Source: Prodigiosinella confusarubida
Lineage (GTDB): Bacteria > Pseudomonadota > Gammaproteobacteria > Enterobacterales > Enterobacteriaceae
DNA: 64,000 nt
Assembly: GCF_002847015.1 (NCBI RefSeq)
Contig: NZ_CP025085.1
Location: 3,472,001 to 3,536,000, forward strand
Direction of reading: 5' to 3'
Below, piece after piece: positions 52,583 through 62,205 of this stretch. Each line of letters begins with the position of its first letter. Within the stretch, counting starts at the first letter, position 1. Position numbers and translations under genes: made by a program. A model generated the notes under the pieces. It was not told where the DNA came from, made no database searches, and saw nothing but the letters and a program-made list of their open reading frames with translations.

Positions 52583-54333
52583 ATTACTATCTCCTCTTGA
52601 ATAGCAACGGAATGACTCTTTCCTGCCAAGTGATAATTATCCTGACCAACAATATTAAAAATTGTGTCCTTTGTATTATCAAAACCGCAGTCATGATAAA
52701 AAGACCGAAACTTTTTGTTTTTTTCAGTCGGAATGAATGCAGCTTCTATAATATTGATACTTTTTTGTTTACACAGATCAAACAACCATTGTATTGCAGC
52801 GAACTCCACTTGCCGACCAAATATCCGGCAACTCATGATGAAGTTATCAATATAACAACGTTCATTCGAGAATCTGAGAAACATAGCACCTATCGTGCCA
52901 TAATCTCCAATGTTATCATGGCAATTTAATGTAACAATCAGGTTGTCGCTGTTATGGTTGAATTCAGCCACATCATTCATGCTCATTCGCCTGGTCGTCA
53001 TATTAAACTGATTAGTTCTCAGTGTGAGCTGTGATACTCGATCAAACGTAGCATCATCAATCCTTCGGATGCTAAGCGTCATATTCAGACTGGCAAGAAA
53101 ATCGTTGTTATCCGCGTAATTCTTTCTCATTTCTGTGCGGATTTTGTTCTGCGAATACGTCAGATTCCGTAACCGGTCATCATTACTGAGAGTTTCACGT
53201 TGAAAATAATCTTGGGTAATAATCCACGATACATTTTCAGCAACGTCACCAGAGAAATCGACCACCGTAATTTCCGGGCATCGCGTTTTGACCTCTGCGC
53301 ATTCATAACCAGAATCATCAATGAACATCATGTGTTCTATTGATATATTCAACTCCTTGGCTATCTTGACTATATTAGTGCTTTTCTCATCCCAGTTAGC
53401 ACTGATGACCGAAAATTTATCTAGTGAGATCTGTAATTCGTTGCTTCTGCGCTGAAACATCGCCTCGACATTTTCCAGGTTATTTTTACTGCATATCGCC
53501 AGAATAATGCCCTGATCGTACAAACTACTCAAAAAACGCTGGTAACGTAAAAATCCAGTACCGACCTGTTTATCGCTGATAATGATGTTATCGATACCAT
53601 CATCAGCTAACGTGCCTTTCCACAGCGTATTATCCAGATCGGTGACCACACATTTAATGGTTTTCCCCATGGTCATTCGTAATGTAGAGGAAATCGATCT
53701 GGCCATGTCATCCAGTGTACCAAGGCCGACGGACAGCCCCAGCAATTGCGCCAGCTTACCATCTTCAGCACTGCCACCCGCCGTGTTGAATTCCTGGATA
53801 TCAATCACCGTGATATGACTGCCGATATGAGATTTTGACTGAATAAAGGCGTTGAAATCATTGAGCAACGACTTTATCTCGGCTCTTTTATTCAATGCGG
53901 TATACTGCTTTAAAACAACTTCACTGATATGAATCGTATTTATAAATGTATGTGCTTTACAGATCTGGGTTGAAAAGTTCAGCACATACTCCAGTCTGTC
54001 CTTATATTCTGTGATTTTTTCTCTGATAACATCAGCTGACCGTGCGCAACCAATCCCATCTTCGATAAATGTGCCATCAATAATATAGACATGAAAATGT
54101 GCATTAAAATCACTGATCTCATCCATATTACCCAATATATGGGGGAAATAGTTGCTGTATACCTCATCATAAAACTCAGGAAAACATCCCATTTTGCCGA
54201 TATTATAAGTAATCAGATCATTCAACGCTTTATGGTTGAAGTCACTGAATATTACACCCCTAATAATACGTTTATCAGTAGAATCAATTTTTTTAGAAAG
54301 CGCTATTTTATCTAATGCTGTATCCTTTTCCAT
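52579..54333 (-). CDS. FkbH-like HAD-IIIC enzyme, probable glyceryl-S-ACP synthase (Agg2/AbyA2-like)
   Basis: 584 residues. An N-terminal region of about 220 residues precedes the HAD domain with motif I TDLDNTLWKG (Asp232, Asp234), motif II CSKNN (about 282-286) and the acidic motif FIDDS (338-342). A C-terminal GNAT-like part follows (about 430-570), as in FkbH proteins. Known members take 1,3-bisphosphoglycerate, dephosphorylate it and load the glyceryl group on an ACP. The adjacent ACP, overlapping by ATGA, fits this. Its length matches the FkbH family. Methoxymalonyl pathways also use FkbH, but need dehydrogenases absent here, so tetronate formation is more likely. Confidence 0.85.
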   Translation of the reverse strand: MEKDTALDKIALSKKIDSTDKRIIRGVIFSDFNHKALNDLITYNIGKMGCFPEFYDEVYSNYFPHILGNMDEISDFNAHFHVYIIDGTFIEDGIGCARSADVIREKITEYKDRLEYVLNFSTQICKAHTFINTIHISEVVLKQYTALNKRAEIKSLLNDFNAFIQSKSHIGSHITVIDIQEFNTAGGSAEDGKLAQLLGLSVGLGTLDDMARSISSTLRMTMGKTIKCVVTDLDNTLWKGTLADDGIDNIIISDKQVGTGFLRYQRFLSSLYDQGIILAICSKNNLENVEAMFQRRSNELQISLDKFSVISANWDEKSTNIVKIAKELNISIEHMMFIDDSGYECAEVKTRCPEITVVDFSGDVAENVSWIITQDYFQRETLSNDDRLRNLTYSQNKIRTEMRKNYADNNDFLASLNMTLSIRRIDDATFDRVSQLTLRTNQFNMTTRRMSMNDVAEFNHNSDNLIVTLNCHDNIGDYGTIGAMFLRFSNERCYIDNFIMSCRIFGRQVEFAAIQWLFDLCKQKSINIIEAAFIPTEKNKKFRSFYHDCGFDNTKDTIFNIVGQDNYHLAGKSHSVAIQEEIVI

Positions 54334-54363
54334 AAAAAATCCCTCTATTATTAATACACTTTC

Positions 54364-55389
54364 CTATAAAATTCCCTTTTTATTTTTCAGAATAAAACCA
54401 CCCGACAGCCATCGTGACGACTCGACAGATACACCAATAGCTGTTTCATTTGGAGAGGAAACGTCACTAAATTCCTTTAACTGGAAAAATAATGCCGCAT
54501 TTGCTGTATTGCCGATCTCATCAACCAGGCTGAATATTTCATTTGGTTCATAATCAGTATCAGACAATATTTTCTTAACCATACTCCCCGATAATTGTGG
54601 TGGCATGAGCCAGTCTGCTTTTTTGTTTAATGAACTGGCTAAACCCTCGATCATTTCCTTTGTTATTTTAGGAACAAGACTTTCTATAAGTTTATACTCC
54701 TCCATCAGCATAGGCCCATAATCGATATCATTTCTTATTCCCCGCCAGTTCGCAAGTTGCCCCACATTCTCATCCAGACCGAGATACTTAAAACAAATAT
54801 CAACTAATTCAATACCGGCACCATCAGCCGTATCAGAGATAATACACCCTCCGACACCATCACCAAACAAGGTATAATTTACTATCTCTTTCATTTCTTT
54901 CTTCCTTGTATCGTCACTGAAGAAATCAAGAAACTTAAAAGCGCACTCTACGCCGATAACAATCCCGCGGCGCAATGAGTTGTCAGATGCAGAGACCAAT
55001 TCACGAGCGAGCTTAAGCGCCTGTATTGCGCCGGAACAGCCCGACAAAATCTGATAGGTTTCTATATTTTTCATTCCCACCAAAAAACAGGCTTGATTGA
55101 CACTGGTAGGAAGAAGGTAATCAGGCGTGGCGGATGAAACAATAACGAAATCTATCTCGTCTTTTGAAATATGATGATTTGATAATAATTTTTTAATTAC
55201 TATCGATACCAAGTCAGCCGATGTTGAAGTTGGTTTTCCTGTATTTATATTTGCAGTGAAATGTCGACCAATGTTACCAAATAGTTTCTTTATCAATTCT
55301 GGTTTGAAACCAATTTTCTCACCAAGCTCATTATTAGTAACATTAGGTCCTGGCAAATACGTCTCCACCGCATTAATATAAACGCTCAT
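54364..55389 (-). CDS. KAS III-like ketosynthase, probable tetronate-forming synthase (Agg1/AbyA1-like)
   Basis: 341 residues with the thiolase fold of FabH. The nucleophile is Cys118 in ILSGCSGAIQAL, and the conserved Asn is Asn294 in EIGNTANAAL. The usual catalytic His of the PHQAN motif is replaced: the segment reads WLMPPQLSG, with Pro at position 264. In tetronate clusters this enzyme joins the glyceryl-ACP and a 3-oxoacyl chain by C-C and C-O bonds and closes the ring. The start at 55389 has GAGGG at proper distance; a frame opening at 55431 does not. It heads the operon. It could instead be a plain acyl-condensing KAS III, but the neighbours argue otherwise. Confidence 0.83.
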   Translation of the reverse strand: MSVYINAVETYLPGPNVTNNELGEKIGFKPELIKKLFGNIGRHFTANINTGKPTSTSADLVSIVIKKLLSNHHISKDEIDFVIVSSATPDYLLPTSVNQACFLVGMKNIETYQILSGCSGAIQALKLARELVSASDNSLRRGIVIGVECAFKFLDFFSDDTRKKEMKEIVNYTLFGDGVGGCIISDTADGAGIELVDICFKYLGLDENVGQLANWRGIRNDIDYGPMLMEEYKLIESLVPKITKEMIEGLASSLNKKADWLMPPQLSGSMVKKILSDTDYEPNEIFSLVDEIGNTANAALFFQLKEFSDVSSPNETAIGVSVESSRWLSGGFILKNKKGIL

Positions 55390-55972
55390 TTGTGATCCCT
55401 CATTTTTAAGCATGAAATAAAACTCGCACACATTATGTGCTTTTGCAACTGCATTTCAACAACCATCAGAAAATCCTATTTCTAAAAACGGATATAATGT
55501 GCATTCGTTTTTTAAATTATTATCAAGATAATAATTTCATATCATATATGCCCTACAGATAAAAATTATAGCCAAAAAAAATATCAATAACACTGAATTA
55601 TATAAAGTTATATTGAATTATTTATGGATAGAAAAATCGATAAAAGTAAAAATAATGAAATAAAATATATTTGTTTCATTATTGAAACAGAAAAGAAACA
55701 AAATATTATATTTATAATCCACACATTAATATCCGCATCATTATTCCACAAAAATATAGTCATGAAATAGTATTATTATATAATAATAATGAGCATCTAA
55801 AATATAAACATTTCCGGGATACAATAGATAAGATACCTTCCATCCATAAGCGACATGCGCTAAGTCCCCATTGTAAAAAAAAAAAACAAAAAACGTGACA
55901 CATGTCGCATTTATAAGTTGAATTGACTAGAATGCGCTGTCCGTTATACCTATACCTGTTCAGGAAATACCT
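55390..55972. other. Very AT-rich divergent region upstream of the tetronate operon and sotB
   Basis: About 580 bases with no gene. The first 400 bases are extremely AT-rich, including GTTTCATTATTGAAAC (55673-55688), a perfect 7-base inverted repeat around two bases, which could be an operator. A run of 12 A lies at 55875-55886, followed by ACATGTCGCA and the sotB promoter. No regulator gene is encoded with the operon. Confidence 0.5.
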
Positions 55973-57196
55973 ATGGAATCCGCCATTCCATCACGCTCCA
56001 CAGCCTGGATGCGCGTTGTCACCCTGGCTATCGCTGCCTTTATTTTTAATACCACTGAATTTATCCCTGTTGGGCTACTGAGTGACATCGCACAAAGCTT
56101 TTCCATGAGAAGTGAGGATGTCGGACTGATGATCACTATCTATGCCTGGATAGTGGCCGGGATGTCGCTTATCTGTATGTTGCTGACCAGCAAGATAGAA
56201 CGTCGTAAGCTGCTGATTGCCTTGTTTAGCCTGTTTATCGTCAGCCATATTCTCTCCGCCGTGGCCTGGAACTTCACGGTTCTGATCATTTCACGTGCCG
56301 GAGTAGCACTGGCCCACTCGGTTTTCTGGTCAATTACCGCGTCGTTGGCCATTCGCATGGCGCCACCGGGGAAACGTGCTCAGGCGCTAAGCCTGCTGGC
56401 GACCGGTTCAGCATTGGCCATGGTGTTCGGCCTACCGCTGGGCCGTATAGTTGGCCAGTATCTGGGCTGGCGCGTCACCTTTATCGCCATTGCGGTTGGC
56501 GCCACCATTGCCCTGATTCTGTTGGCCCGCTTGCTACCAGTACTGCCAAGTGAACATTCCGGCTCACTGGCCAGCGTACCAATGTTGTTCAAGCGTCCGG
56601 AACTGGTCACCGTATATATGCTGACCATTATGGTCGTGACAGCAAACTTTACGGCTTACAGCTATATCGAGCCCTTCATACAAAACGTGGCTGGACTGCC
56701 GGGAAGCTTCACGACCTTGATACTCCTGTTATTTGGCGCAGCAGGTATTCTGGGCAGCGTGTTGTACAGCCGTTACAGCGAGCGTTTTCCATCCGGCTTT
56801 ATCATTGGCGCTATGGTGATGCTGCTCGCCAGCCTGCTGCTATTGTTGCCGGCAGCCGGTCATCCGCTTAGCCTGACGTTGCTCTGTGTGGTATGGGGAG
56901 TATCGATTATGGCTATCAGTCTATCCATGCAGTCCAAAGTATTAAATCTGGCACCGGATGCCAGTGATATCGCCATGTCTATCTTCTCAGGTCTCTATAA
57001 CTTTGGTATCGGTAGCGGTGCCTTGCTGGGCAATCAGGTCAGTCTGCATATCGGCATGGATAAAATCGGTTATGTCGGAGCGCCACTGGCATTGATAGCG
57101 CTTGGCTGGTGCCTGTTCAGCTTCTACCACAACACACGACTTGTTAATTTTCGGATGAAGAAAGCACACAACCCGGATGCACATTCAATCCGTTAA
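55973..57196 (+). CDS. sotB: SotB, sugar efflux transporter (MFS)
   Basis: 407-residue major facilitator with 12 membrane segments, of the sugar/arabinose efflux group first described in Erwinia chrysanthemi. The sequence follows E. coli Sot[21 protein letters not shown] at the start, [10 protein letters not shown], the motif [32 protein letters not shown] and LPSEHSGSL in the loop. It exports arabinose, lactose and IPTG in studied cases. It reads away from the tetronate operon and has core-like base composition, so it is probably a native neighbour, though a role in product export cannot be excluded. Confidence 0.9.
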   Translation: MESAIPSRSTAWMRVVTLAIAAFIFNTTEFIPVGLLSDIAQSFSMRSEDVGLMITIYAWIVAGMSLICMLLTSKIERRKLLIALFSLFIVSHILSAVAWNFTVLIISRAGVALAHSVFWSITASLAIRMAPPGKRAQALSLLATGSALAMVFGLPLGRIVGQYLGWRVTFIAIAVGATIALILLARLLPVLPSEHSGSLASVPMLFKRPELVTVYMLTIMVVTANFTAYSYIEPFIQNVAGLPGSFTTLILLLFGAAGILGSVLYSRYSERFPSGFIIGAMVMLLASLLLLLPAAGHPLSLTLLCVVWGVSIMAISLSMQSKVLNLAPDASDIAMSIFSGLYNFGIGSGALLGNQVSLHIGMDKIGYVGAPLALIALGWCLFSFYHNTRLVNFRMKKAHNPDAHSIR

Positions 57197-57238
57197 ACGC
57201 CATATTTAGGATTGTACGACCCATATCGCACCTCAAAA

Positions 57239-57269
57239 AAATGCCAGTCAGCTAATGTGACTGGCATTT
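57239..57269. terminator. Bidirectional terminator between sotB and lysP
   Basis: Twelve-base perfect stem AAATGCCAGTCA / TGACTGGCATTT with a seven-base loop. It is flanked by an A-run on the left and TTG on the right, so it serves the minus-strand lysP best and sotB as well. Confidence 0.8.
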
Positions 57270-57333
57270 GAATCCGGGATATCATGCCTATTAAATCAAC
57301 CATCCCTTGATAGTCAATGCATTACCACCAGTC

Positions 57334-58824
57334 TCAATCCGATGCGTGATTGACCGATGTTTCAGGGAATGTCATTTCTTCGTATTTCACGACGCGTGTA
57401 CCTTTCAGTAGCTTATATCCAAACCAGATAACCAGAAACAGCGGGATGCCGATGTAAGTCGCGGTGACGGAATACCAGTCGATCTTGTCTGACAGAAATG
57501 CCTGATAATTCTGGCCGAGGGTGATAATCAGGCACAGCACAAACGCGAAAACCGGTCCCAACGGGAATAAACCGGAACGGTATGGCAGTTCGCCCAGATC
57601 ACGCCCTTGCTTAACATAACCACGCCGAAAACGGTAATGGCTGACGGCAATCCCAAGCCAGGCAATAAAACCTGTCATGCCCGACGTATTGAGCAACCAT
57701 AGGTAGACCGTCTGATTACCATACATCGAACTCAAAAAGCAGAGCGCGGCTACTGCGGTGGTCGCATACAGTGCATTACGCGGCACGCCACCGGTGGACA
57801 ATTTGGCGAACAATGCCGGCGCTTTACCTTCCGTCGCCAGGTTATACAGCATCCGGGTAGAAGCATACATCCCCGAGTTCCCGGCTGACAGCACGGCAGT
57901 CAGGATAACCGTGTTCATCATCGCCGCCGCGGATAACAAACCAGCGTTCTCAAACACCAACGTAAACGGGCTGACGCTGATGTCTTTCACGTCGTTACGC
58001 AGCAGATTGGGATCAGTATAAGGAATGATCAAACTGATAATCAGAATAGCGAGAACATAGAACAGCAGGATACGCCAGAACACCTGTCGGACAGCACGCG
58101 GAATGTTGATGTGCGGATCTTTAGATTCACCAGCAGCAACACCGATCAACTCGGTTCCCTGGAAGGAAAAACCGGCGATCATCGCCACGCCAATCATGGC
58201 AGAAAATCCACCGACAAACGGCGCATCGCCAATCTGCCAGTTATGCCACCCCGCATGCTCGCCACCCCGTAAAATACCGACGATCATCAGGATACCCACG
58301 CCGATGAAGACCACGACGGTGACGACCTTAATTAAAGAGAACCAGTATTCTGCCTCACCAAAACCTTTTACCGAAATGGCATTCAACAAAAACATCACTG
58401 ACAAAAATAGTGCGCTCCACACCCAGCCAGGAAAATCCGGAAACCAATAGCCCATCACCAATTGTGCCGCCACCAGTTCCACTGCGATGGTGACCGCCCA
58501 GTTATACCAATAGTTCCAGCCCAGCGCGAAACCGAAGCCTTCTTCTACATATTGTGCGCCGTAGGTGGAAAAAGAGCCGGCAACCGGCATAAAAGCGGCA
58601 AGCTCGCCGAGGCTGGTCATTAAAAAATAAACCATCAAGCCAATCAGCGCATAAGATAATAACGCGCCGCCAGGCCCGGCCTGAGAAACCGTAGCACCGG
58701 AAGCCACAAATAAACCGGTACCAATCGAACCACCGATCGCGATCATGGTGAGATGCCGTGCTTTTAGCTCACGGCGGAGCATGGTGCCTCCCTGTCCCGG
58801 GGCTTGAATATCATACTGAGCCAT
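57334..58824 (-). CDS. lysP: LysP, lysine-specific permease
   Basis: 496-residue amino acid-polyamine-organocation permease with 12 membrane segments, nearly colinear with E. coli LysP: LRRELKARHLTMIAIGGSIG, GFGFALGWNYWYNWAVTIAV, GFSFQGTELIGVAAGESKDP and AVLSAGNSGMYASTRMLYNL. LysP imports lysine and also restrains the pH sensor CadC. The ATG at 58824 fits the family start better than the upstream frame. The yeiE regulator gene ends about 150 bases upstream on the same strand. Confidence 0.94.
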   Translation of the reverse strand: MAQYDIQAPGQGGTMLRRELKARHLTMIAIGGSIGTGLFVASGATVSQAGPGGALLSYALIGLMVYFLMTSLGELAAFMPVAGSFSTYGAQYVEEGFGFALGWNYWYNWAVTIAVELVAAQLVMGYWFPDFPGWVWSALFLSVMFLLNAISVKGFGEAEYWFSLIKVVTVVVFIGVGILMIVGILRGGEHAGWHNWQIGDAPFVGGFSAMIGVAMIAGFSFQGTELIGVAAGESKDPHINIPRAVRQVFWRILLFYVLAILIISLIIPYTDPNLLRNDVKDISVSPFTLVFENAGLLSAAAMMNTVILTAVLSAGNSGMYASTRMLYNLATEGKAPALFAKLSTGGVPRNALYATTAVAALCFLSSMYGNQTVYLWLLNTSGMTGFIAWLGIAVSHYRFRRGYVKQGRDLGELPYRSGLFPLGPVFAFVLCLIITLGQNYQAFLSDKIDWYSVTATYIGIPLFLVIWFGYKLLKGTRVVKYEEMTFPETSVNHASD

Positions 58825-58977
58825 TAGAATCCTGCGTGCTCTTACAAAAATTGAGGCCGGATTGTAACAAATATGCCTGAGCTTAATAGCGGCGAACACC
58901 AATTATAAGAGAGCTTAATAACTCCATGGCTATCATAAGAAATTCATTTGGTCACAATATTCTTGGAGGAAAAAGGA

Positions 58978-59847
58978 CTACGCCGCCTGACAATATCCCA
59001 GAAAACATTGCAGCACACTGGAAAGATGTTTCTGCCGGTGATGTACCAGGTACAGGGTTCGGACCAGCCGAGGCAACGGTATTGACAGCTCAACCAACGT
59101 CCCCGCCGCGAGTTGCTCGGCGATGACATGCCGGGATAAGCAGCTGATGCCAATACCATGCCGCACCGCATGTTTGATCGCCTCAGAGTTCCCCAACTCC
59201 ATCACCAGACGGAAATGAGGCAGGCGCGTTAGCAATAGGTGGTCCAGAACTTCACGCGTACCCGACCCTCGCTCTCGCAGGATCCACGGTGCATCAGCCA
59301 AGTGTTGAAGTGTAAATGTCTCATTAATCAGCGGATTTCCGGGAGCACAGAACACCACCAGTTCATCTTCCATCCAGGGTGTGGTAATCAGATCCGGGTG
59401 ATGGCACGGCCCTTCGATCAACCCCAGGTCTACACTCAACGTCGCCACCGCCGTGACCACATCCTGGGTATTACCCACATGTAACTCCAGGGGGATATGC
59501 GGGTAATCCTGGCGATAGCGGGCGATCATTTCGGGCATTAAGTAATTACCAATGGTGCTACTGGCATAAATGCGCAACGCACCATTGCCTTTACGAAATA
59601 ACAACTCAATCTCAGAGGATTGCTCCAACAATGACAGTGCTTTGGGATAGAGCAGACGACCATGTTCATTCACCACCAGTCGCTTTCCTACACGATCAAA
59701 CAACTGCACCCCAAGTTGACTTTCCAAATCAGCCAACGCGGCACTGACGGCCGATTGAGAAAGCGATAACACGACGGATGCCTGAGTCGTCGAACCGCTT
59801 TTCAACACTTCAGTAAAAACTTCCAACTGACGTAATGTTATATGCAT
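58978..59847 (-). CDS. yeiE: YeiE, LysR-family regulator
   Basis: 289-residue LysR protein closely matching E. coli Yei[21 protein letters not shown] and [19 protein letters not shown] in the winged helix, and [20 protein letters not shown] in the effector domain. YeiE has been linked to sulfite sensing and to control of yeiH and lysP-region genes in enterobacteria. It is divergent from yeiH with about 110 bases between, the classic arrangement of a LysR gene and its target. Confidence 0.92.
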   Translation of the reverse strand: MHITLRQLEVFTEVLKSGSTTQASVVLSLSQSAVSAALADLESQLGVQLFDRVGKRLVVNEHGRLLYPKALSLLEQSSEIELLFRKGNGALRIYASSTIGNYLMPEMIARYRQDYPHIPLELHVGNTQDVVTAVATLSVDLGLIEGPCHHPDLITTPWMEDELVVFCAPGNPLINETFTLQHLADAPWILRERGSGTREVLDHLLLTRLPHFRLVMELGNSEAIKHAVRHGIGISCLSRHVIAEQLAAGTLVELSIPLPRLVRTLYLVHHRQKHLSSVLQCFLGYCQAA

Positions 59848-59961
59848 AGTGGGCTCTTATCGTAAATACCTATAGGTTATAAATATATAATCGATTTCTC
59901 TTTTAAGCACTCTGATTATAGGCTGTGCACTCAGCTCGATATATTCATAATAGGAACTGCC

Positions 59962-61044
59962 ATGCTTTCTCTTGCTTCCAGGGTATTGCTTCAAAAACCA
60001 CGATTTGCCGTCAAACACATCGCTACCGGTATGATACTGATCAGTTTGATGACCGTACTGATGCTCTGTCTGGCCAACCAACCGACTATCGCCACCTGGG
60101 GCCTTGGCTCCCTGACGCTGGCTATTTTGGGGGGCATGGTACTGGGAAATACAGTTTATCCCCGGTTACATCCCCGCTGTGATGCTGGAGTACAATGGGC
60201 AAAACACCACTTGTTACGATGGGGTATCATTCTGTATGGCTTTAAACTCAGTTTTCAGCAAATTACTTCAATTGGCGCAACCGGTATCACCATCGATATC
60301 CTGACGTTAACATCCACTTTTCTGCTCGCCTGCTGGATTGGACAACGGTGGTTCAAGCTTGATCAGCAAACGGTATTCTTGATCGGTGCCGGCAGCAGCA
60401 TCTGCGGTGCTGCGGCAGTTCTCGCCACTGCACCAGTATTAAAAGGCCCGGCGGATAAAATAGCCGTTGCCGTTTCTACCGTCGTTATTTTTGGTACTAC
60501 GGCCATGTTTCTTTATCCCTGGATTTATCACTTCATTCTTCATTATAGCGGCAGCTTATTTACCCCGCAGACTTTCGGCATATATCTTGGCTCGACCGTT
60601 CACGAAGTCGCCCAGGTGGTTGCCGCCGGTCATGCCATTAGTCCGGAAACAGAGAATGTCGCGGTAATTGGCAAAATGTTGCGCGTCATGATGTTGGCCC
60701 CTTTTCTACTGATCCTCAGCTTTTGGCTGAAACAGAAACAGCCGGTGACGGAATCCACCGAAAAGGCCGCACCGTTGATTTTCCCTTGGTTCGCCCTGGG
60801 CTTTATTTTGATGGCAGCCTTTAATTCCTTTGCATTATTGCCCACATCATGGGTAAAGGGCATCGTTCACCTGGATAACATACTATTGACCATGGCTATG
60901 GTCGCATTGGGTATTGCTACCCGTTTCAGCGCGATAAAACAGGCCGGTCTCAAACCCATTCTGTTAGCACTGTTGCTGTTTATCTGGCTGATTTTCGGCG
61001 GGGCCGCTATCAATCTGGGAATAGAACATCTGTTTGCAGCATGA
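59962..61044 (+). CDS. yeiH: YeiH, UPF0324 inner-membrane protein
   Basis: 360 residues with about ten membrane segments (UPF0324/PSE1 family). Typical segments are RWGIILYGFKLSFQQI, LIGAGSSICGAAAVLAT, the block LGSTVHEVAQVVAAGHAIS and a C-terminal GIATRFSAIKQAG. The family is often next to LysR genes of the YeiE/CbbR group; a sulfite or sulfonate export role has been suggested but not proved. It is expressed divergently from yeiE and followed by nfo. Confidence 0.9.
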   Translation: MLSLASRVLLQKPRFAVKHIATGMILISLMTVLMLCLANQPTIATWGLGSLTLAILGGMVLGNTVYPRLHPRCDAGVQWAKHHLLRWGIILYGFKLSFQQITSIGATGITIDILTLTSTFLLACWIGQRWFKLDQQTVFLIGAGSSICGAAAVLATAPVLKGPADKIAVAVSTVVIFGTTAMFLYPWIYHFILHYSGSLFTPQTFGIYLGSTVHEVAQVVAAGHAISPETENVAVIGKMLRVMMLAPFLLILSFWLKQKQPVTESTEKAAPLIFPWFALGFILMAAFNSFALLPTSWVKGIVHLDNILLTMAMVALGIATRFSAIKQAGLKPILLALLLFIWLIFGGAAINLGIEHLFAA

Positions 61045-61113
61045 ATATCGCAGGGATTTACCGCCTGACCATCAGACAATGCCATAATGCACGCACCAGC
61101 AAAGGAGAAAACC

Positions 61114-61962
61114 ATGAAATATGTCGGTGCTCATGTCAGTGCATCCGGTGGTGTCGACCAGGCGGTAATCCGCGCCCATGAACTTAATGCCACGGCGTTT
61201 GCGCTATTTACCAAAAATCAGCGCCAATGGCAGGCGCCACCGCTTGCGCCGGAGATTATCAGCAAATTCAAGGCCGCCTGCGCCCAATATGGCTACACAT
61301 CCGCGCAAATACTTCCTCACGACAGTTATTTGATCAACCTGGGTCATCCGGATGATGAAGCACTGCAAAAATCCCGTATCGCATTTATTGATGAAATGTA
61401 CCGTTGCCAGCAACTGGGACTGACGATGCTCAATTTTCATCCCGGTAGTCATTTACGCCAGATAACGGAGCGCCAGTGTCTGGCGCGGATTGCGGAATCC
61501 ATCAACATTGCCCTCGAAGCAAGCCAGGGTGTCACCGCCGTGATCGAAAATACCGCCGGTCAGGGCAGTAACCTGGGATTTCGCTTTGAACAGCTGGCGG
61601 AAATTATCCACCAGGTTGAAGACAAAAGCCGGGTAGGTGTCTGTATCGATACCTGCCACACATTTGCGGGTGGTTATGATCTGCGCACCGAAGCCGATTG
61701 TGACCATACGTTTACCGAACTGGAAAACGTAGTAGGTTTCACATACTTGAGAGGGATGCATCTCAATGATGCCAAAAGCGAGTTCGGCAGCCGGGTTGAC
61801 CGCCATCATAGTCTGGGAGAGGGCAATATTGGCAAAACGGTGTTCAGCTATATCATGCGTGATCCCCGTTTTGATGGCATTCCACTCATTCTGGAAACTA
61901 TCAATTCCGCTATCTGGGCAGAAGAGATCGCCTGGTTGAAAGCTCAGCAGTCCGGCAACTGA
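61114..61962 (+). CDS. nfo: Endonuclease IV
   Basis: Trinuclear-zinc AP endonuclease of the xylose-isomerase-like TIM-barrel fold, 282 residues. The start [18 protein letters not shown] is that of E. coli Nfo. Zinc-ligand regions are seen in [52 protein letters not shown] and [15 protein letters not shown] precedes the ATG at 61114; the upstream in-frame ATG at 61087 is not used in the family. It converges on fruA across a perfect palindrome. Confidence 0.96.
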   Translation: MKYVGAHVSASGGVDQAVIRAHELNATAFALFTKNQRQWQAPPLAPEIISKFKAACAQYGYTSAQILPHDSYLINLGHPDDEALQKSRIAFIDEMYRCQQLGLTMLNFHPGSHLRQITERQCLARIAESINIALEASQGVTAVIENTAGQGSNLGFRFEQLAEIIHQVEDKSRVGVCIDTCHTFAGGYDLRTEADCDHTFTELENVVGFTYLRGMHLNDAKSEFGSRVDRHHSLGEGNIGKTVFSYIMRDPRFDGIPLILETINSAIWAEEIAWLKAQQSGN

Positions 61963-62128
61963 CCCCCTGAGAAAATGTTATCACCGCCGATGTTCTACTA
62001 TTTCATTACGTAAACACCAATGTCGTTCCCGTGAAAACGGGAATCTATCTGTTAATCAATTCGTTAGTATCAGAATGGATTCCCCTCTACACGGAGATGG
62101 CAAACATCGCGTCCTTGCCATCAAACGC

Positions 62129-62160
62129 AAACGCGCCAGTCTATTTAGACTGGCGCGTTT
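62129..62160. terminator. Bidirectional terminator between nfo and fruA
   Basis: A perfect 32-base palindrome: 15-base arms starting AAACGCGCCAGTCTA around TT. With T on one side and A on the other, it can end transcripts of both converging genes. Confidence 0.85.
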
Positions 62161-62205
62161 GAAGCAACATCCCTGTGTGTGACTAATACTTATGGCAAAT
62201 CAATA

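Noticed and set aside
52579-54333. FkbH-like enzyme as part of a methoxymalonyl-ACP pathway
   Set aside because: That pathway also needs acyl-CoA-type and 3-hydroxyacyl-type dehydrogenases and an O-methyltransferase, none of which are present; the tetronate gene set is complete instead.
55973-57196. sotB as the dedicated exporter of the tetronate operon
   Set aside because: It is divergent, has core-like composition and is a full-length match to the sugar efflux family native to these bacteria; kept only as a remote possibility.
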